DNA from: Phoronis australis
Lineage: Eukaryota > Phoronida > Phoronidae
NCBI GenBank assembly: GCA_002633005.1
Contig: NMRA01000405.1
Span: 210,702 to 274,701 of the forward strand
Reading direction: 5' to 3'
DNA length: 64,000 nucleotides
Made by a program: the position numbers and the translations under genes
Shown: positions 22,000 through 34,959 of the stretch, piece after piece
How positions within the stretch are numbered: the first letter of the stretch is position 1
Layout of the letters: every line of letters begins with the position of its first letter
Notes under the pieces: model-generated
What the model was told of the DNA's origin: nothing
Database searches by the model: none
What the model saw: only the letters and a program-made list of their open reading frames with translations

Positions 22000-24900
22000 G
22001 CTTGAGCAAACATTGTGAACGCGGAGTAAACTGCACTGTTTTTATGTGAAACGGGCTGTTTGAAGCCATTGAATATGTCACAAACTTTGACTAATGAGAT
22101 CGTTAAAAATTTATAAGATGGATAGTAAAAATCGGCCACTTTGCTGAGTAAATAGTCACTTTGGTTTTTAAAAGAGCGTCAAATGGTTTTTCTTTGAGGG
22201 GGGGCATCATTTTGTACGGACACGTGGAAACATGAAAAAACATTGAACAGCGCAAAAGGCATATATGCACATGCGTCCCACATCATGCTTCACCCACTTG
22301 AGAAAGCCCAAGTCGCAATGACATACGGATGACATTATTCCAGATAGCCTTGGCAACTACAATGGCACTGACGCCGACGCTCCAACAGCCGCGACGCATG
22401 CACTGTCAATGACCGTAGCCTCAGCTGCTAGGTTGAGTTTCCGGGACCCAAGACACCTACGTGCACCCAACCTCCGGTCAAAAATGTTCGCTTTGGAACG
22501 AAAAGAGTGAATTGTATTCCATATATTAATTCTATCCCATAATTCATCACAACATCACTGATCAATTACTTAAGTGGCCGCCTCTTAGCTAGTTCATGCT
22601 GGTAGTCATCTGTGAGACTTTTAGTAGTCTTGTATGATCACACTTTTCTCAAATGAAGCGTGGTCTACGGTAGTCTACGCTGTTATAATTGATTGATGTT
22701 TACACACGCTCAGATTATTCTCCAAGCGTATTTTGAAAACACAAAAATACTCAATTTTTGCGGTTGGAGTTCGGTCAGTGCGACAAGGCTCTTACTCGCA
22801 AAACCTTGGAAAACTGGTGGCAGTTTCTGTACCCCCAAGCAATGGCTTAAAGGAGCTTTGTGCAGAGACTAGCCGACAATAAAATGAGGAAACGCCAATA
22901 CAGTTCAAATCCATATATTAGAATCGATTTCGTATTCAGATTTCAAAATGCCAATTTCGGTAAAGTTGCGCACTGAGTATGAATGGTGTGGGGAAACAAA
23001 AGTATCTGGATGACATTAGTCCCTGTCAATACCTATCTTGATGAATAGCCGACAGTCTCTGATCACCGTCCACGACAAACATTTTGCCGTCAAAGCCAGT
23101 TGGATTTTTTTTTCAAGACAGTCACACAAGTTGTCGTAAGTTTCAGAAATATTACGAATTTTTTTTTAGGAATTTCTCTTCCGACCCTTTGTACGAATGC
23201 TGAATTAGTCCAATTCCCAGAGGTGAGTGCACTGCGTTGATTCAAACGGAACAAGTTCTCGTTAGGTCGTATACATGTAGGATGAGACGTCCATAACAAA
23301 TAATACAAGCACAAGTTGATTTTTCTCACTCTATCCATCCTAGGCTTCTATACGATGGTGCAATATCAGTGTAGATGGCCCTTACCTTTTGCACGACCCA
23401 CCAAAACACATTGCTACCCTTGTTATTTTATGGATTCCTTCTATTGTATTCAAACGGCAACAAAAGGTTGATTTCGTCGCTCTGATACACTTGGTCGGGA
23501 ATTAACAAATAATGCAAATTTGATATTTGAAACCAGTATATTCACAGGAGAGGCTCGGCACAAAATACATCCGTTGTGTCAATGGGCGAGGAGATATCAC
23601 TGAAATAGTATGTTATATAATTCAAAGTGCAGCAACGTTGTGAATTCTATTTTGAATGGCAGAATTAAAAGTAACTGTTATCTGGTCTCTGACATAAAAC
23701 ATGTACAGCCAGTCCAAGATCAGTATCTCATGTTTTTATATTTCAACCAGAAGTTATGCAAAACTGACACGTATTTTCCTGTAAATAATGCAGTCACAAA
23801 ACTTTGGAACAGGTCTATCTGCATGACAAATTAAAGAAAAAGTAAACAAATAAAAAATCGAGGACCAAAGCAAAAATTACAAAAATTCCCTGGACGACAC
23901 CAGTCACTGTCCAAGTTCGACCAAGAACAACAGGCATCGAGCCATTGACAAATTACACGAAGTGTGTAAAGTTAATTGGACGAGAAATGCGATCTGTAGC
24001 GTGCTTCTAGACAATGAGATCACGACATCGATAATACTGACAAATAAAATCAAATGAAATTAAATCAATGTACATGTAAACAGAAATTTAAACAGGTGCG
24101 AATGACAATTAAAGTAGAATTCTACTCACACGCAAAAGATTAATTCCGTCTCGGGAACGGGCGGCTTAACCATGAGTCGGAGTGCCACAGAACTATTTGA
24201 AGTAAATAAGTGCACAATAACTCCAAAATGTGCCGGCCAAGGAAAAATGTAAAATGCATACGGTTGAAAAGTAGGACGCAACGGTCTAGAATGCTGCGAG
24301 TAGGAAAGCGTAGCAGCTACCCCCACTGGGTAACGACCCTTATTCAGTGGAAGTCTAACTTGGTTCTCAAATCACAGACCTTCGCATCCCACTATTGCCA
24401 TTCACTATACACAACTTTTAAAACCTGAAATTTTAATTGGTAAGTCTCTACATTGGCCTTTTCCGGTCAACGTGTCCCGGACAAAGGTCAATCATTTAGG
24501 GTAAGGTGGGTAAGATAAACAGTTTAAGCAAACTTAGAGAAGATACATACTGAGATACATAAATGAAGCATAGGACATTTGAAACTTAAACAGGCAAAAT
24601 TACAAGTCAAATCTATGCATATTTTAGTATAACAATTTGGATTAAAAACCATGTCGAAAAACTCAAGAACGAAACGTCGGAGGAGAAAACTGGAAACTTT
24701 GTCTTCTACTGGTGTATTCAACAATTTTTGTCATTTAAAAAATGTAACTCAAATATCCAGATATCCATAACATCGAGAGGACGTTTGTTGCTGTTCGTTA
24801 CTAAAACCTGCGCTCGAGAATTCATGAATTTTTTGCAGCGGTTGGTCCGCACCTCCCGGCCAACTAACAACTACAAAATGGCAGCCATAGCCGCCCTATG

Positions 24901-25420
24901 GCATGTGAACTTCGTGTGAAACCCAACAAATATGCAAAATGACTATGTCAATAAAACGCATTCAAACCGAAAGTAATTGCTTGTATAATACGTCCTCTGC
25001 TTGAGAAAATGTATTCAGGACAAAAAGTGAGGTGCCTCGACAAAAATACCGCCTTATCCGCCATCATGAAACGAGTGCGATTGAAACTGGATGTGGTTCT
25101 ATTTTCCAGCCTAACGTATTGAAAATGCGGGTTTTAAATGAGTTCTCATTCTTAAAACACAATGTCTGCCACGTACGCCATCTTGGTTCGTGCAAAAAAC
25201 AAAAGGCTTTGAGACATGAAGAAATTCCAATTGGAGTGTGATTTCCTGTCAATCAGACAAGAAATGCGGGCTGTAGGAGCGTGCGAACAAACAAAAAAAT
25301 TTACGACTGATACGACCAGAGTAACATACTTGTCGAAATTAATTTTGCCAAGTATTAAAGGTTTCACCCCAAAACGTGACTACAACAATGGTCAAAGAGG
25401 GTGTAACATCAGCTGGTTAT
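22000..25420. other. No gene established
   Basis: Only short frames without recognisable domains occur. First exons of the methyltransferase could lie here. Candidate ATG-plus-donor segments at 23092-23043 and 24176-24133 (minus) exist, but neither has the phase needed by the exon starting at 19890. Confidence 0.4.
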
Positions 25421-25745
25421 AAGTCTATTCCATCTAAGCTGGTGAATGACATCGGCACAGCCGGTGGTTACTCCTATAGAAGTTGTAAGCTAGTGAGTTT
25501 TCGTGACTAGTTTCACTACGACAAAACTCCCTACGTTTAGACACTTTCTGACAAAATTACAAAGCATGAACTAAAACAACGATTTTCAAAGACGGTCTTG
25601 CATCAGCTGATTATTCAATCTATTCCGTCTAAGCTGGCAAATGAGATCGGCACAGCCGGGGGTTACTCCAATAGAAGATGCAATCTGGAGATTTTTCATG
25701 ACTAGTTTACCAACGAAAATCTGCTTTTTCTGACAACATTCCCTA
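25420..25745. repeat. Direct duplication, period ~195 bp
   Basis: A block around CATCGGCACAGCCGG (TCTATTCC, GTCTAAGCTGG, GGTTACTCC) occurs near 25430-25500 and again near 25625-25690. Both are followed by CATGACTAGTTT-like and TTTCTGACAAAA sequence. It is non-coding as far as can be seen. Confidence 0.6.
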
Positions 25746-26049
25746 GGAGGGGGCACTTTCTGACAAAACTGCTTACACAATATTCACTGTGGCAGTTAAA
25801 AATTTACAACTACAAAAATCTACAACACGCTGTTCACAATACTGCCTATATTTTAAACGTTGAGCCTTTTAATGCAAACGACGTACGATAACATGGCATT
25901 TTTCTTTCTCTGTTTCATGCTTAGTGAGCAAAAATTTAAGCGTCTATTCCTATCAAAAAGCTTGGTTTATGGATTTATAAAAGGTGTCGGGTTTCTGGCC
26001 GGGATCGAAACCTTTAAAAACGGTCCCATATTTCGAGTCTAAATGGTTA

Positions 26050-29000
26050 GGTACCAGGATTTTCCCACTGAGACACCCACCAAAATATGATTGAGTATCT
26101 TCAGGCCACCACCCAACGTACAGTGCTGAATAAACACTGATAACTGCAAACATTTCAAGAACACTGAACTTGTCTGCCTTTAAACTTACACAGTTTAACA
26201 TTCTCGATGTCATCATTGGTCTTCTCCATCACGTGACTGTCACAATTATCAGTTTTGATTGGCGAACAGTCCTTTCAACACGGCCTTTGATTGATTTAAA
26301 CTTCTGACTGTATTGTGACAGTGACTTTAAGTATACCTTTAGCTGACCTGGTCAGAACTGAAAAAAAAAACTGAAACAGAGCCGGGGTTCGTGTATTCCA
26401 CAGGTGCAAGTCAGTCCCAAGAAGAGCTAGTGTGATCAGGTGTTTTGAGTTCGTACAAAAATAGGACCGAAAATGCCAACAATGAGTTCGAGTTCGAGCA
26501 GACAGAATAGATCCCGGCATCAGGTTTATTTTTGCTTTCTAAGCGGGATAGAAATGGGGTCGAAAACTTCACCACCCTGACCCTGTGCTGATGCAAATTT
26601 GGTAACACCGTTGTGAAAAATTCGGTAGGTACCAAACCCATACCAATTTTTAAAACTGACGTGCTTCTAGCAGTTGACAATAACTTGAGTTGGTACATAC
26701 CGAATGAGCGCAAGGATTTTCTAATGATTTGGTATATTTTCAATACCTAAATTAAGGTACAGATTTGGTACGTACCGAACAGCGACCAAACATGCACCAA
26801 ACATCTATTTGGTATAAATTTGGTGTGTACCAAATACATGTTCATATTTACTACGCCTGTAAGATTCAACAATGCATGCTCAAAAACACATTGTTGGAGC
26901 AAAACAAACAGGTTCGGGGGGCTTTACTCTTTATTTACATAATATGTTGCGGTAGTAGGAGGCGTGATAGTAGTAGTAGTTGTAGTATTCGTAGTAGGTA
27001 AAGCCAATATCGCCCCAAGTCCAACCAAAATTCCGAAGAAACTAATTATGTACATTGACGTTTATCCACCATAAAACGTTTGTGGAATGGCGTTCAAATA
27101 GAGCGGTACCAGAATAAATAGTCAGAGAGAGAGCGACATCTGGCGCAAGAACTACACTGTAGAAAGTCCTCTACATGGCGGGAAAAAAGTGTATTCGTAC
27201 GCCCAATCGGAATAACATAACGTAACGTAACATTGCAGTCTGCAGTAACACACATGAAAAGCAAATAATTAACAAACAAGTAATAAAGTCTCATGATTAA
27301 GAAGGGAGAATAAAACCGTTTTCGGTTATAATTTAGCCGCGCTTACTTCTTGCAGAATAAAAGGAGTATGATTGAGGGGTACACTTTTCGTCTTATTCTG
27401 CCAGCATATAATTTCTTTAAATTTTTAGAATTCATGTCAACGTAAATTTTAAGTGACATCTATTTTCGAGTTTGAAAATAGCATTTAAAAATCTGCAAAA
27501 CAGCAGAACTACAGACCAAACATGAGACTAAAAAAACAGAAATTTATTATTTTTCGAAAATCCCACCACCCAATGTATTTTTATTCATTTAAGGTTTTGC
27601 ATGACCTTAGAAAAATGTCCCATGGTGGCCAACTTCGGAACATCGTATCTCAGAGTTAAATTCTATAGTTTTGTAGATATTCAATAAGGTACTACGTAAC
27701 CTTAATCAGTGACCTCCTTCTCGACCACACGTTCAAATATACACCAAAATCTCGCTACTTCTCGACCACACGTTCAAATATACTCGCTGCATGCATTACT
27801 AACACTTGTTAGGATGAGGGCAACACATCAGAGAACTGAGACAAAGACTGTTTTTCTGTAGACACCACATTTACAGCACCATTTACAGACACTTAAGTCT
27901 CACTGGACTACCAACGGCATTAAAAATTTTCTTGCGTGCCTTAGTGGGGATTTTCAAAAAAAGTTTGAGACCTTTGCTGAAATCGATGCGGGCAGGTGCT
28001 ATTTATTTAATCAGCGAGCTAAGCACTCTGCCTCAGAGTTTCTGAGACAGTAGAAGTACCGGTTAGAACAAAATCTCATCATTGCTACTGTTGCTTCAAA
28101 ACATTTAAGACTGTACCAATAACTTGAGTTGGTACATACCGAATGAACGCAAGACTGTGATACTGTGGAAGGAGGAGGGCACTTTGACCTTATTATGCAG
28201 AATTTCATTTTCATTTCCAGTCCCACTAACCAACATGCCTCATTAAATTTAAGGAAAATCCTGAAAACCCCACCTGAAACGACCAAGGTGGATTTTTTCG
28301 CCGATATAAGTAGTCAATTAAAAGTAACACGCCACCGCGTCGAATTTCAAAATAACCAAACACCAGAACCATGTGTATTTTTCGCATGGTGAAGTAAACA
28401 AATTCAGTTTTACAATGCGCTTTCATGGGCACTCCACAACAAAATGCAGATTTCTGAAAAAAAAACGAATAAATGACAAAAGCAGCACTTGGTCATGAAT
28501 TTACACGTCATCAATGCCTGGATTTTGCAAGAGTACTTTATGTCCAGGCGCAGACGGACGCACACTTGTAGAAACATTCAATTTCTGCTAATTATAATTT
28601 TGTGAACAGACTGCAAACGTTTCTTTCTAAAACATTCTACAAATGTCTTGCGGCAGGCAAAATCTTGAAAATTTTGTCGTTGCAAGTCTGCCAACTATTT
28701 GCTAATTTGATATGTTTGCTTGATTGACCCTGATTGACCGGTCGCTGTAATTCAAAACATACTGATGTTAGCGCAGGTCAACTACCAACATGGCCGACAT
28801 TAACTTAGTGGGTCTCTGGTGCTTGAACTTGGAATTCTGCTTGATCTCAATTCCTGGATTACCTGAGGAACCATAGCAAGTTCACACAAATAATCACGTT
28901 CGCGTTGATAAAAAATTGCATGGTACTTAAGCAAATCACATGTTCATAAAATAATGTAAATTTTAAGCAATCTTTACTGTTTTTTTCATCAATTGCTGAT

Positions 29001-29850
29001 CTTTTTCGCCTAAACAAGTTCCGGGAAAAGAGTAAATGGGTGATCGCGGTGTGGGGCCAATAATAGCAAAACTTCTTTACACTGAACAACAAATTTCCTT
29101 TGAATATACAATGCCAAATTCACGTATACGCGATCTTGAGCATAAGTGTAATTATATGGCTGTGTAAGTCCACGGTAATTCCAAGTTCAAGCTCAACAGA
29201 TGGATCAACTAGTAGTGATACTACATGCACGCGATGCATCACCACGTTACGTGGTTAATTCTGTCCCTCATTTGCTACAATACTTCTCTGTCCTATCAGC
29301 GAGGGAACAGAGAGCTGGGTCAGTGCTTCGTTTGTACAGCGGTAGAAGTAGGCCTAATGATCTATGGTCAGGACTGACAGATCGATCGCCCTTCAGGTTA
29401 CCTGGCTACCTTTCACCCAAGTTGGCTCTTCTTTGAAACTGATGTCCGTTCCCGCACTTTGGCACACTACGATAAGACGGCTTAACCAACACGACTGCTT
29501 CCACTGAGGAAAGCTTTACAGAATGTAGTTCATGCCCTGATTTCTGTCTGGGCATCCTGACCTAACCTGACCTTCTTTCCGCTTTGAGCTTGTAGCTTCT
29601 GCGCTGTAGACTGCATGACTCGATATTATCTTGACGTAACGTGCTTCCAATAGATTTTTCTTTGTTCAGTCTGATCTTCATTTTATTCAATCTGATCTTA
29701 ATTTTTGTTATACAGCGACATAAAACCATAAAACAAAGTTGAGTTTGACAATAGAAGAAAGATGTAAGCTATTTGTGTACTGGCATTACAATACGGATGT
29801 CATCATTTCCCAAATGCAATGACCCAGAACCAAAATTTTTGCATTCATTC
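26050..29850. other. No gene established; local GGTAC-rich repeats
   Basis: A cluster of TTTGGTA/GGTACC motifs lies at 26620-26835. A 37-bp segment (AATAACTTGAGTTGGTACAT onward) at about 26680 recurs at about 28119. No protein domain or RNA gene was recognised in the rest. Confidence 0.4.
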
Positions 29851-29854
29851 TTAA

Positions 29855-30331
29855 AGAAGCATGCCACCCCAAAACAACCTATTTTGTATCAAATTAGATC
29901 GAGTGATTCTACTCGATAACGGTACGTTCGGTTGCGTTACCCGACGGCAGACGAGCCAATGACGTCATTGGTTTCACTCACAGTCTGTTCAGCAGTTCAC
30001 AACATGGGTTACTGGTGTTAGCTTATCGCTTGAATTCATCGTTTAACACCAATAAATTGCCAAAGTTCGTTGCAAAACCCTTAAAAATACACCGAGTTCT
30101 CATAAAAACGTGTTGATTTATTTCGCTGTTACTGATTTATTGGTATTTGGACACACCACAGCCTACAAAGTTCGGCAGGCCATTTTACCAAGGTCCATAG
30201 CAGGAGTTTGGGGTCTGTTCGGAGATAAATTCGAAGAATATTTCCGTGAAATACATACAGGAGAACCTAGATCTGTTTTGTTAAGACTTGCGATAAAAAA
30301 AAAAACTAATTAAATCGGGAGGCATTCTCCT
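29855..30331. mobile_element. 477-bp TTAA-flanked non-autonomous transposon (copy A)
   Basis: TTAA at 29851-29854 and 30332-30335 flank termini AGAAGCATGCCACCCC (left) and AGGAGAATGCCTCCCG (right, read inward). The left subterminal ~220 bp (GTGTTAGCTTATCGCTTGAATTC and surrounding sequence) is found in reverse complement at 59060-59350 inside the 5.6-kb element. The right subterminus ATTAAATCGGGAGGC matches the element ends at 10034 and 56076. This is a deletion derivative without coding capacity. Confidence 0.8.
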
Positions 30332-30919
30332 TTAAACGCACAACATATCTAGATAGATTGGCTATCACATGACTTTGTATATGTGTGGCAGGTCGGCCAT
30401 TTTGTTGTGTGAAACCAAGTGTGATTGATCATGCACGTCGGTGGGCTAAAAGGCCTGACCTTTGAAACCGTTAGGCTGATTTTGATGAAATACGTACCAA
30501 TTTTATACTTGTATTTCCGTACACATTCCAAGGATATCACTTTCGGAATATTACCATTAAATCCTCTCGAGTCCTTAATTTAGTTGTCCTGCTACTGCTC
30601 AGCGTTTGTTCCTTATATGTCTTTGCTTACAGAGAGCTTTCACACAACATTATGGCGCCACGTGAGACACGTGGTTTTACAACAATTTACAATAGAACGC
30701 CCTATCTCTTTCCCTCTCCTTACCCCCCCCCNCCCATCTCCCGCCTCTCTCTTTCTGACCATAAATAACTTTCAAAATTTAAATGAAGAAATTTTTATTT
30801 TTCTAAACATTAGTGTGGCTTCAGAAAATTTCACTATAGAAAATTTGCTTCACTTGAGCTTTTATGTCACACTTGTGTCCATCTTGATAGCGATAAAAAT
30901 CCCCTGGTCATATTTCTCC

Positions 30920-31260
30920 TTCTATCAAAAGCTATCGACACAACACACCACCAAATACTCTCACAGGAGATGATTCACTACGGTATATTTAGAGGTGAAA
31001 ATAAAATTTTTAATAGTTATCTCTCAAACCGGACCCATTTTATTCCACTGAAGGACACCACTTCCATTAGCTTACCGATATCCACCGGAGTCCCCAAGGC
31101 TCACCACTTTTCTTCTTTAGATCAATGATCTCCCAGATTCGTCTCCCATGTACTCACTACTCTATGCCAACGAAACTTGTCTTGTCACGCCTTAACCTCT
31201 CGCTGAATCATCTCAACACAGTTATCAACAACCATCTACCATTAAGAACAACCTTGAATC
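30920..31260 (+). pseudogene. Non-LTR retrotransposon reverse transcriptase remnant
   Basis: Broken plus-strand frames give, in order, SKAIDTTHHQILSQEMIHYG, FNSYLSNRTHFIPL, ISLPISTGVPK and then INDLPDSSPMYSLLYANETC. These correspond to the KAFDTVDH.IL...YGI, W..SYL.NR.Q and STGVPQGS...INDLP...YADDT blocks of Jockey/CR1-type reverse transcriptases. The catalytic YADD is changed to YANE and frameshifts are present, so it is inactive. Confidence 0.7.
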
Positions 31261-31309
31261 TCTTGCAGCCTGTTTTTCCCTAAACAAACCTTAAATAATC
31301 ACACACACA

Positions 31310-31873
31310 ATACGTACCGAGAGTGGCGTAGATGAAGAAATATACCACGAGACATTATTCCGCATACCGACCGAGACCGAGGTACGTTTTGTATTTATCC
31401 CATGCGCTTCGAATTCCTAAGTTTCTTTCATTTTTCGGCAGATTTTTAAAAATACTTCACCCACACTGTTCACGTGGCGGATCACATCCAAAATGTATAT
31501 ACTTGCGCGATAGGTTACAAGTTTTCTCTAGTAAAAGAAACAGTCTTAAATGTAACGATTCCTTCCTGGAAACGAGATAACAAAGATGAAAACAAAGGTA
31601 GTCGTGCATTGAACTTATATTTGACATTGTAGTTACCGAGGTTGGGACCTAACTGCATGTCGAGTGATATTTATACTGATGCAGTTGTATTACTATAAAC
31701 TATATTCGGAAAATTTGATGATCGAACCGGCTAACGACGTCGAGTAGAAATTGACCTACTTTTTGAACTTTCCATGTCAGAGGGAACTGTTGAAGTAGTG
31801 CAGGAGGTGAATACGGAAAACAATATCACATGGCCGTATCGCATTCGACTGATTCAACGGGTATGGGATAAAT
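31310..31873. repeat. Dispersed repeat R1, copy 2 (uninterrupted)
   Basis: It begins with ACGTACCGAGAGTGGCGTAG and a foldback (31310-31400), continues through ATTTATCCCATGCGC at 31395, and ends GGGTATGGGATAAAT at about 31873. The outer ATTTATCCCATGCG and CGTATGGGATAAAT edges are inverse to each other. Positions 31700-31770 are an unoccupied version of the site that holds a 5.6-kb insertion in copy 3 (56076). Confidence 0.75.
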
Positions 31874-31981
31874 CAAGAAGTAAATTAATAATCTTCCACT
31901 ACACCCAAAAGAAAGCTGACAAATGTATTATTCTCACCATTTATAAATGTGTAATTCTTACACCGGCGTGGAAATGTACAT

Positions 31982-32147
31982 CGCAAACATTTTTAGTCTA
32001 GTCAGCACGCCACCTGGCCACATCACGTGACCTAATATACGGTTAGCAGAAAGTCCCGGCTGGGGCAGAACTCTTTCCAGACTTATATTCATTAGGTCAC
32101 CTGATATGGCCACAGGTGGCGTGCTGATCAGACTTAAAATGTTTGCG
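31982..32147. repeat. Foldback element, ~60-bp arms
   Basis: 31982-32040 (CGCAAACATTTTTAGTCTAG onward) is the near-perfect inverse of 32086-32147. The centre is ~45 bp. Direct repeats TTCTCACCATTTATA lie just outside both arms (about 31931 and 32148), which could be an extended target-site duplication. Confidence 0.75.
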
Positions 32148-33239
32148 TTCTCACCATTTATAGTAATTGCAAAACAATCAGTCCTTTCCTTGGTATTACC
32201 GTTAACGAAAACTTTCAGGGTGCCCCACATTTACCTCATTTCAAACAAACTTAACTCGGTGGACTCATATATAAATTGAAATCCTATCTTCTCCTCTAAG
32301 CTCTCAAGTTCACATTTGAACTATGACATCACAACGTGTGGTTTGGGGAACACAAAGAAACTGTAAACAGCTCAGAAGAGAATCGTTCCTAATTTCAGTT
32401 TTAGTGCTCACACTCTACCCATATGGAAGAAACCCCACCTCTCTTCATTTCAAGGCATCTTTAAAATCTCAACTGCAAAATTTCACTATAAACTTCAAAA
32501 TAATGAGCTACCAAAGTATGTTTGCACTAACAACTTCTTTATTGAATATTTAAACCAACCAGACACATTAAAACTCCTACGTACTTGAATCAATATTCGA
32601 TCGCTATTCGAACAATACAACCCAAAATTTTAATCCTCCATCCAATAAATTGCCATCAAGAGCATATGTCGGATTTGCAATATCTCGTCTTCTTAACCAC
32701 AAGTAATCTCGGCTCCAAATAGAATAAAATAACAATCTCTGCAAGCATTCTTCAGGTATTTAATCATATTGACGCTACATTCAAACGGCCTGACATCACA
32801 ATATTCTAAGAGAAGACAAAGACTATCATCATAATTGAATTGACAGTGCCACCAGAAGAAAATCTGTCCAACGCATATGTAGGTTTGGTCACACATTGCA
32901 TAAATCATGGTTGGGAAACCCACTTCTTTCCTGTCTAAGTCAGCAGTGGCTTCTACAATGACTCAGCCAGATTACGCCTTATGGCTCTTGGCCTCTCTAA
33001 GGACCTGAGAAAGTCAACCCAAGAGATCTGCAGTAAAGTGGCCCTCCCCGCAAGCTATCACATGTGGATCAACAGGTCGAGTAATTCATTTCACAGAGAG
33101 CAGCTGGCAGAAGAACGAGAAGATGCGAGGGAAGAGGTATGGCTGAGTTCTCGCAAAACTGGTTTAACCCACCGATGTCAGGCCCATAGTCCAGAGACCT
33201 CGCAACTTCCCATCCCTTCGGATGTCAACGTAGAATCAA

Positions 33240-34038
33240 CTGTTTCACCGACTATGTTGATACTCCACAACCCTGGCAACTTGTACTATGGCAACTCAGT
33301 GTTGCATGTTCTAAGACATGTACCAGGCTTCAAAGATACCATTCGTGAAATAAAGACAACGCCAACACAGAAAGATTTTTCGAGTGCAAGTACAGAACTT
33401 CTAGATCGAAGAAGAGCCCACAAAAGCTGATTTGGTCCATTCATGACTATTTTCCACACTACGGCAATGAAAGACAAGAGGACTGTCATGAATTCCGGAG
33501 TGCCATACTGAACAGTATGAAAATGGAAATGAAAGTCTCCACCATCACTGACCAATGAAAGGACTTTTTCTAACAGAGGTGTCTCAGTTGTGGCAACTCT
33601 CGGTACATTGAAGAGCCTTTCCTCATCACAATTCCCTAATCAACTACATCTTGCTACTGGGCCACGTCAACTACTCAACATCTCTGAAATGATGAATGAG
33701 TTCGCCAGAAGTAAAGGATTGGCTGACAACACCCCTTCATGTCAACTGAAGCAGTTCAACAGCCACATGTATTTCAGACATCGTCACCTACATATGTCTT
33801 CATCGTCCATTTGCAAACTATGAAGCGCATTGAAAAGATACAGGCGTATGTAGATTTTGATAAGAAGATGAATTTTCAACCGCAGTGTCGCACTTCCAAC
33901 TCCACAAGCTCTGACGGGTCCTACTTCCTTGTGGCAGTGATTGCCAACCACGGTGAATCCTTAGATTCTGGCCATTTATCCAAAAATGGCTCCGACAGAA
34001 TCTTTAATTGCTTCTTTGAGGAGGTACAGAAAAGTTAA
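33240..34038 (+). pseudogene. Ubiquitin carboxyl-terminal hydrolase (USP, C19) pseudogene
   Basis: Blocks of a USP domain appear in order but in different plus frames. The Cys-box region is ILHNPGNLYYGNSVLH (33270), where the catalytic Cys position of the usual NTCYMNS is Tyr. Next come RQEDCHEFRSAILNSM (33468, the QDAHEF box), RCLSCGNSRYIEEPFL (33570, CxxC of the zinc ribbon), TYVFIVHLQTMKRIEKIQAYVDFD (33800) and the His-box SYFLVAVIANHGESLDSGHL (33930). At least three frame changes plus stops separate them and no introns are seen, so a decayed retrocopy or transposon-carried copy is likely. A preceding 149-codon frame at 32981 may be its N-terminal part. Confidence 0.75.
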
Positions 34039-34119
34039 GTAAACTACGTCCTAGTAAACCTCTACAACGGCTCATCTACACTTACACCGAAGCCTGAGAA
34101 GATCCTATACAGGCAAGAA

Positions 34120-34122
<3 letters not shown>

Positions 34123-34181
<59 letters not shown>
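34123..34181. repeat. TA then TG microsatellite
   Basis: A (TA)n tract passes directly into (TG)n, immediately beyond the 3' end of the Penelope-like element (minus-strand orientation). Confidence 0.9.
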
Positions 34182-34584
34182 TTCAGTGAAAAGTAAGCTG
34201 TTCTTGGCTTTAATTAGTTTGTACAACAAACTTTCGCAGTGTCTACACAATTGTCTTTCATCAGATGGTAGTTGATATAATAGATCGCCCAGTGTAAGTG
34301 GCATCACGAACACATATATGAGTAAATATATAATAAAACTCTGTACAAAACATATCATAATAAAACAGTAGCGGTACTTCTACTATACATCAGTCATCAA
34401 AGGCAAATAAATTTTAGAATCATAACCGCTATCGTGTAAGATACATGAAACAAGAACAATGACATTAAACACGAATATAAGGATGCATATATAAGAGCGC
34501 AATTACAGAAGGAATTGTCATGGAAACTAATGTACTATGAAACGTTGTAAAATTTAATAAAATACATAGGTGATACAACTTATG

Positions 34585-34959
34585 GACAGTATCTTGGGAA
34601 TTTATGTCAGGAGTTTCAGTTTTTATTATTAAAGCTTCGAGTATTTTCAAACGAAAGGAGTCACGTTTGAAATACCTGACGATGGTATTGTCAACAATAT
34701 CTGAACGAGAAATTTTCTATTTGTGGAGTTGGAAGTGATCTTTAATTTATCCATTCTGCAAATGCATAGATAACCGGCGAGATAAAGTGCAAGTTGTATA
34801 ACCAACATACCAATCAGTGTTTGAACGAATGCATTCGTTGTGGGCACAACTGAACTGATAAATCAAGTCATTTTTGACTAACACTCGGACAGACTTTGAG
34901 CAAATATTGTTTTTAACAACAAGATCTTTAGTTTTATGGTTTTGGTAATATATAATTAA
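34585..34959 (-). pseudogene. GIY-YIG endonuclease part of Penelope-like element
   Basis: The minus frame reads IIYYQNHKTKDLVVKNNIC, then FSCAHNECIRSNTDWYVGYT, TCTLSRRLSMHLQNG, a stop, IKDHFQLHK, a stop, then LKILEALIIKTETPDINSQ. YVGYT corresponds to the YIG strand, and LEALIIK carries the family Glu. The Arg usually found in TTRTLSRRL is Cys here. Two in-frame stops and this change show loss of function. The upstream part of the domain (FIEDERVLKRIIHNNVKTV) lies on the other side of the inserted element. Confidence 0.8.

Noticed and set aside
23043-24176. First exon of the methyltransferase (two ATG-plus-donor candidates on the minus strand)
   Set aside because: Both end in phase 2, but the exon at 19890 needs one preceding base, so neither joins in frame.
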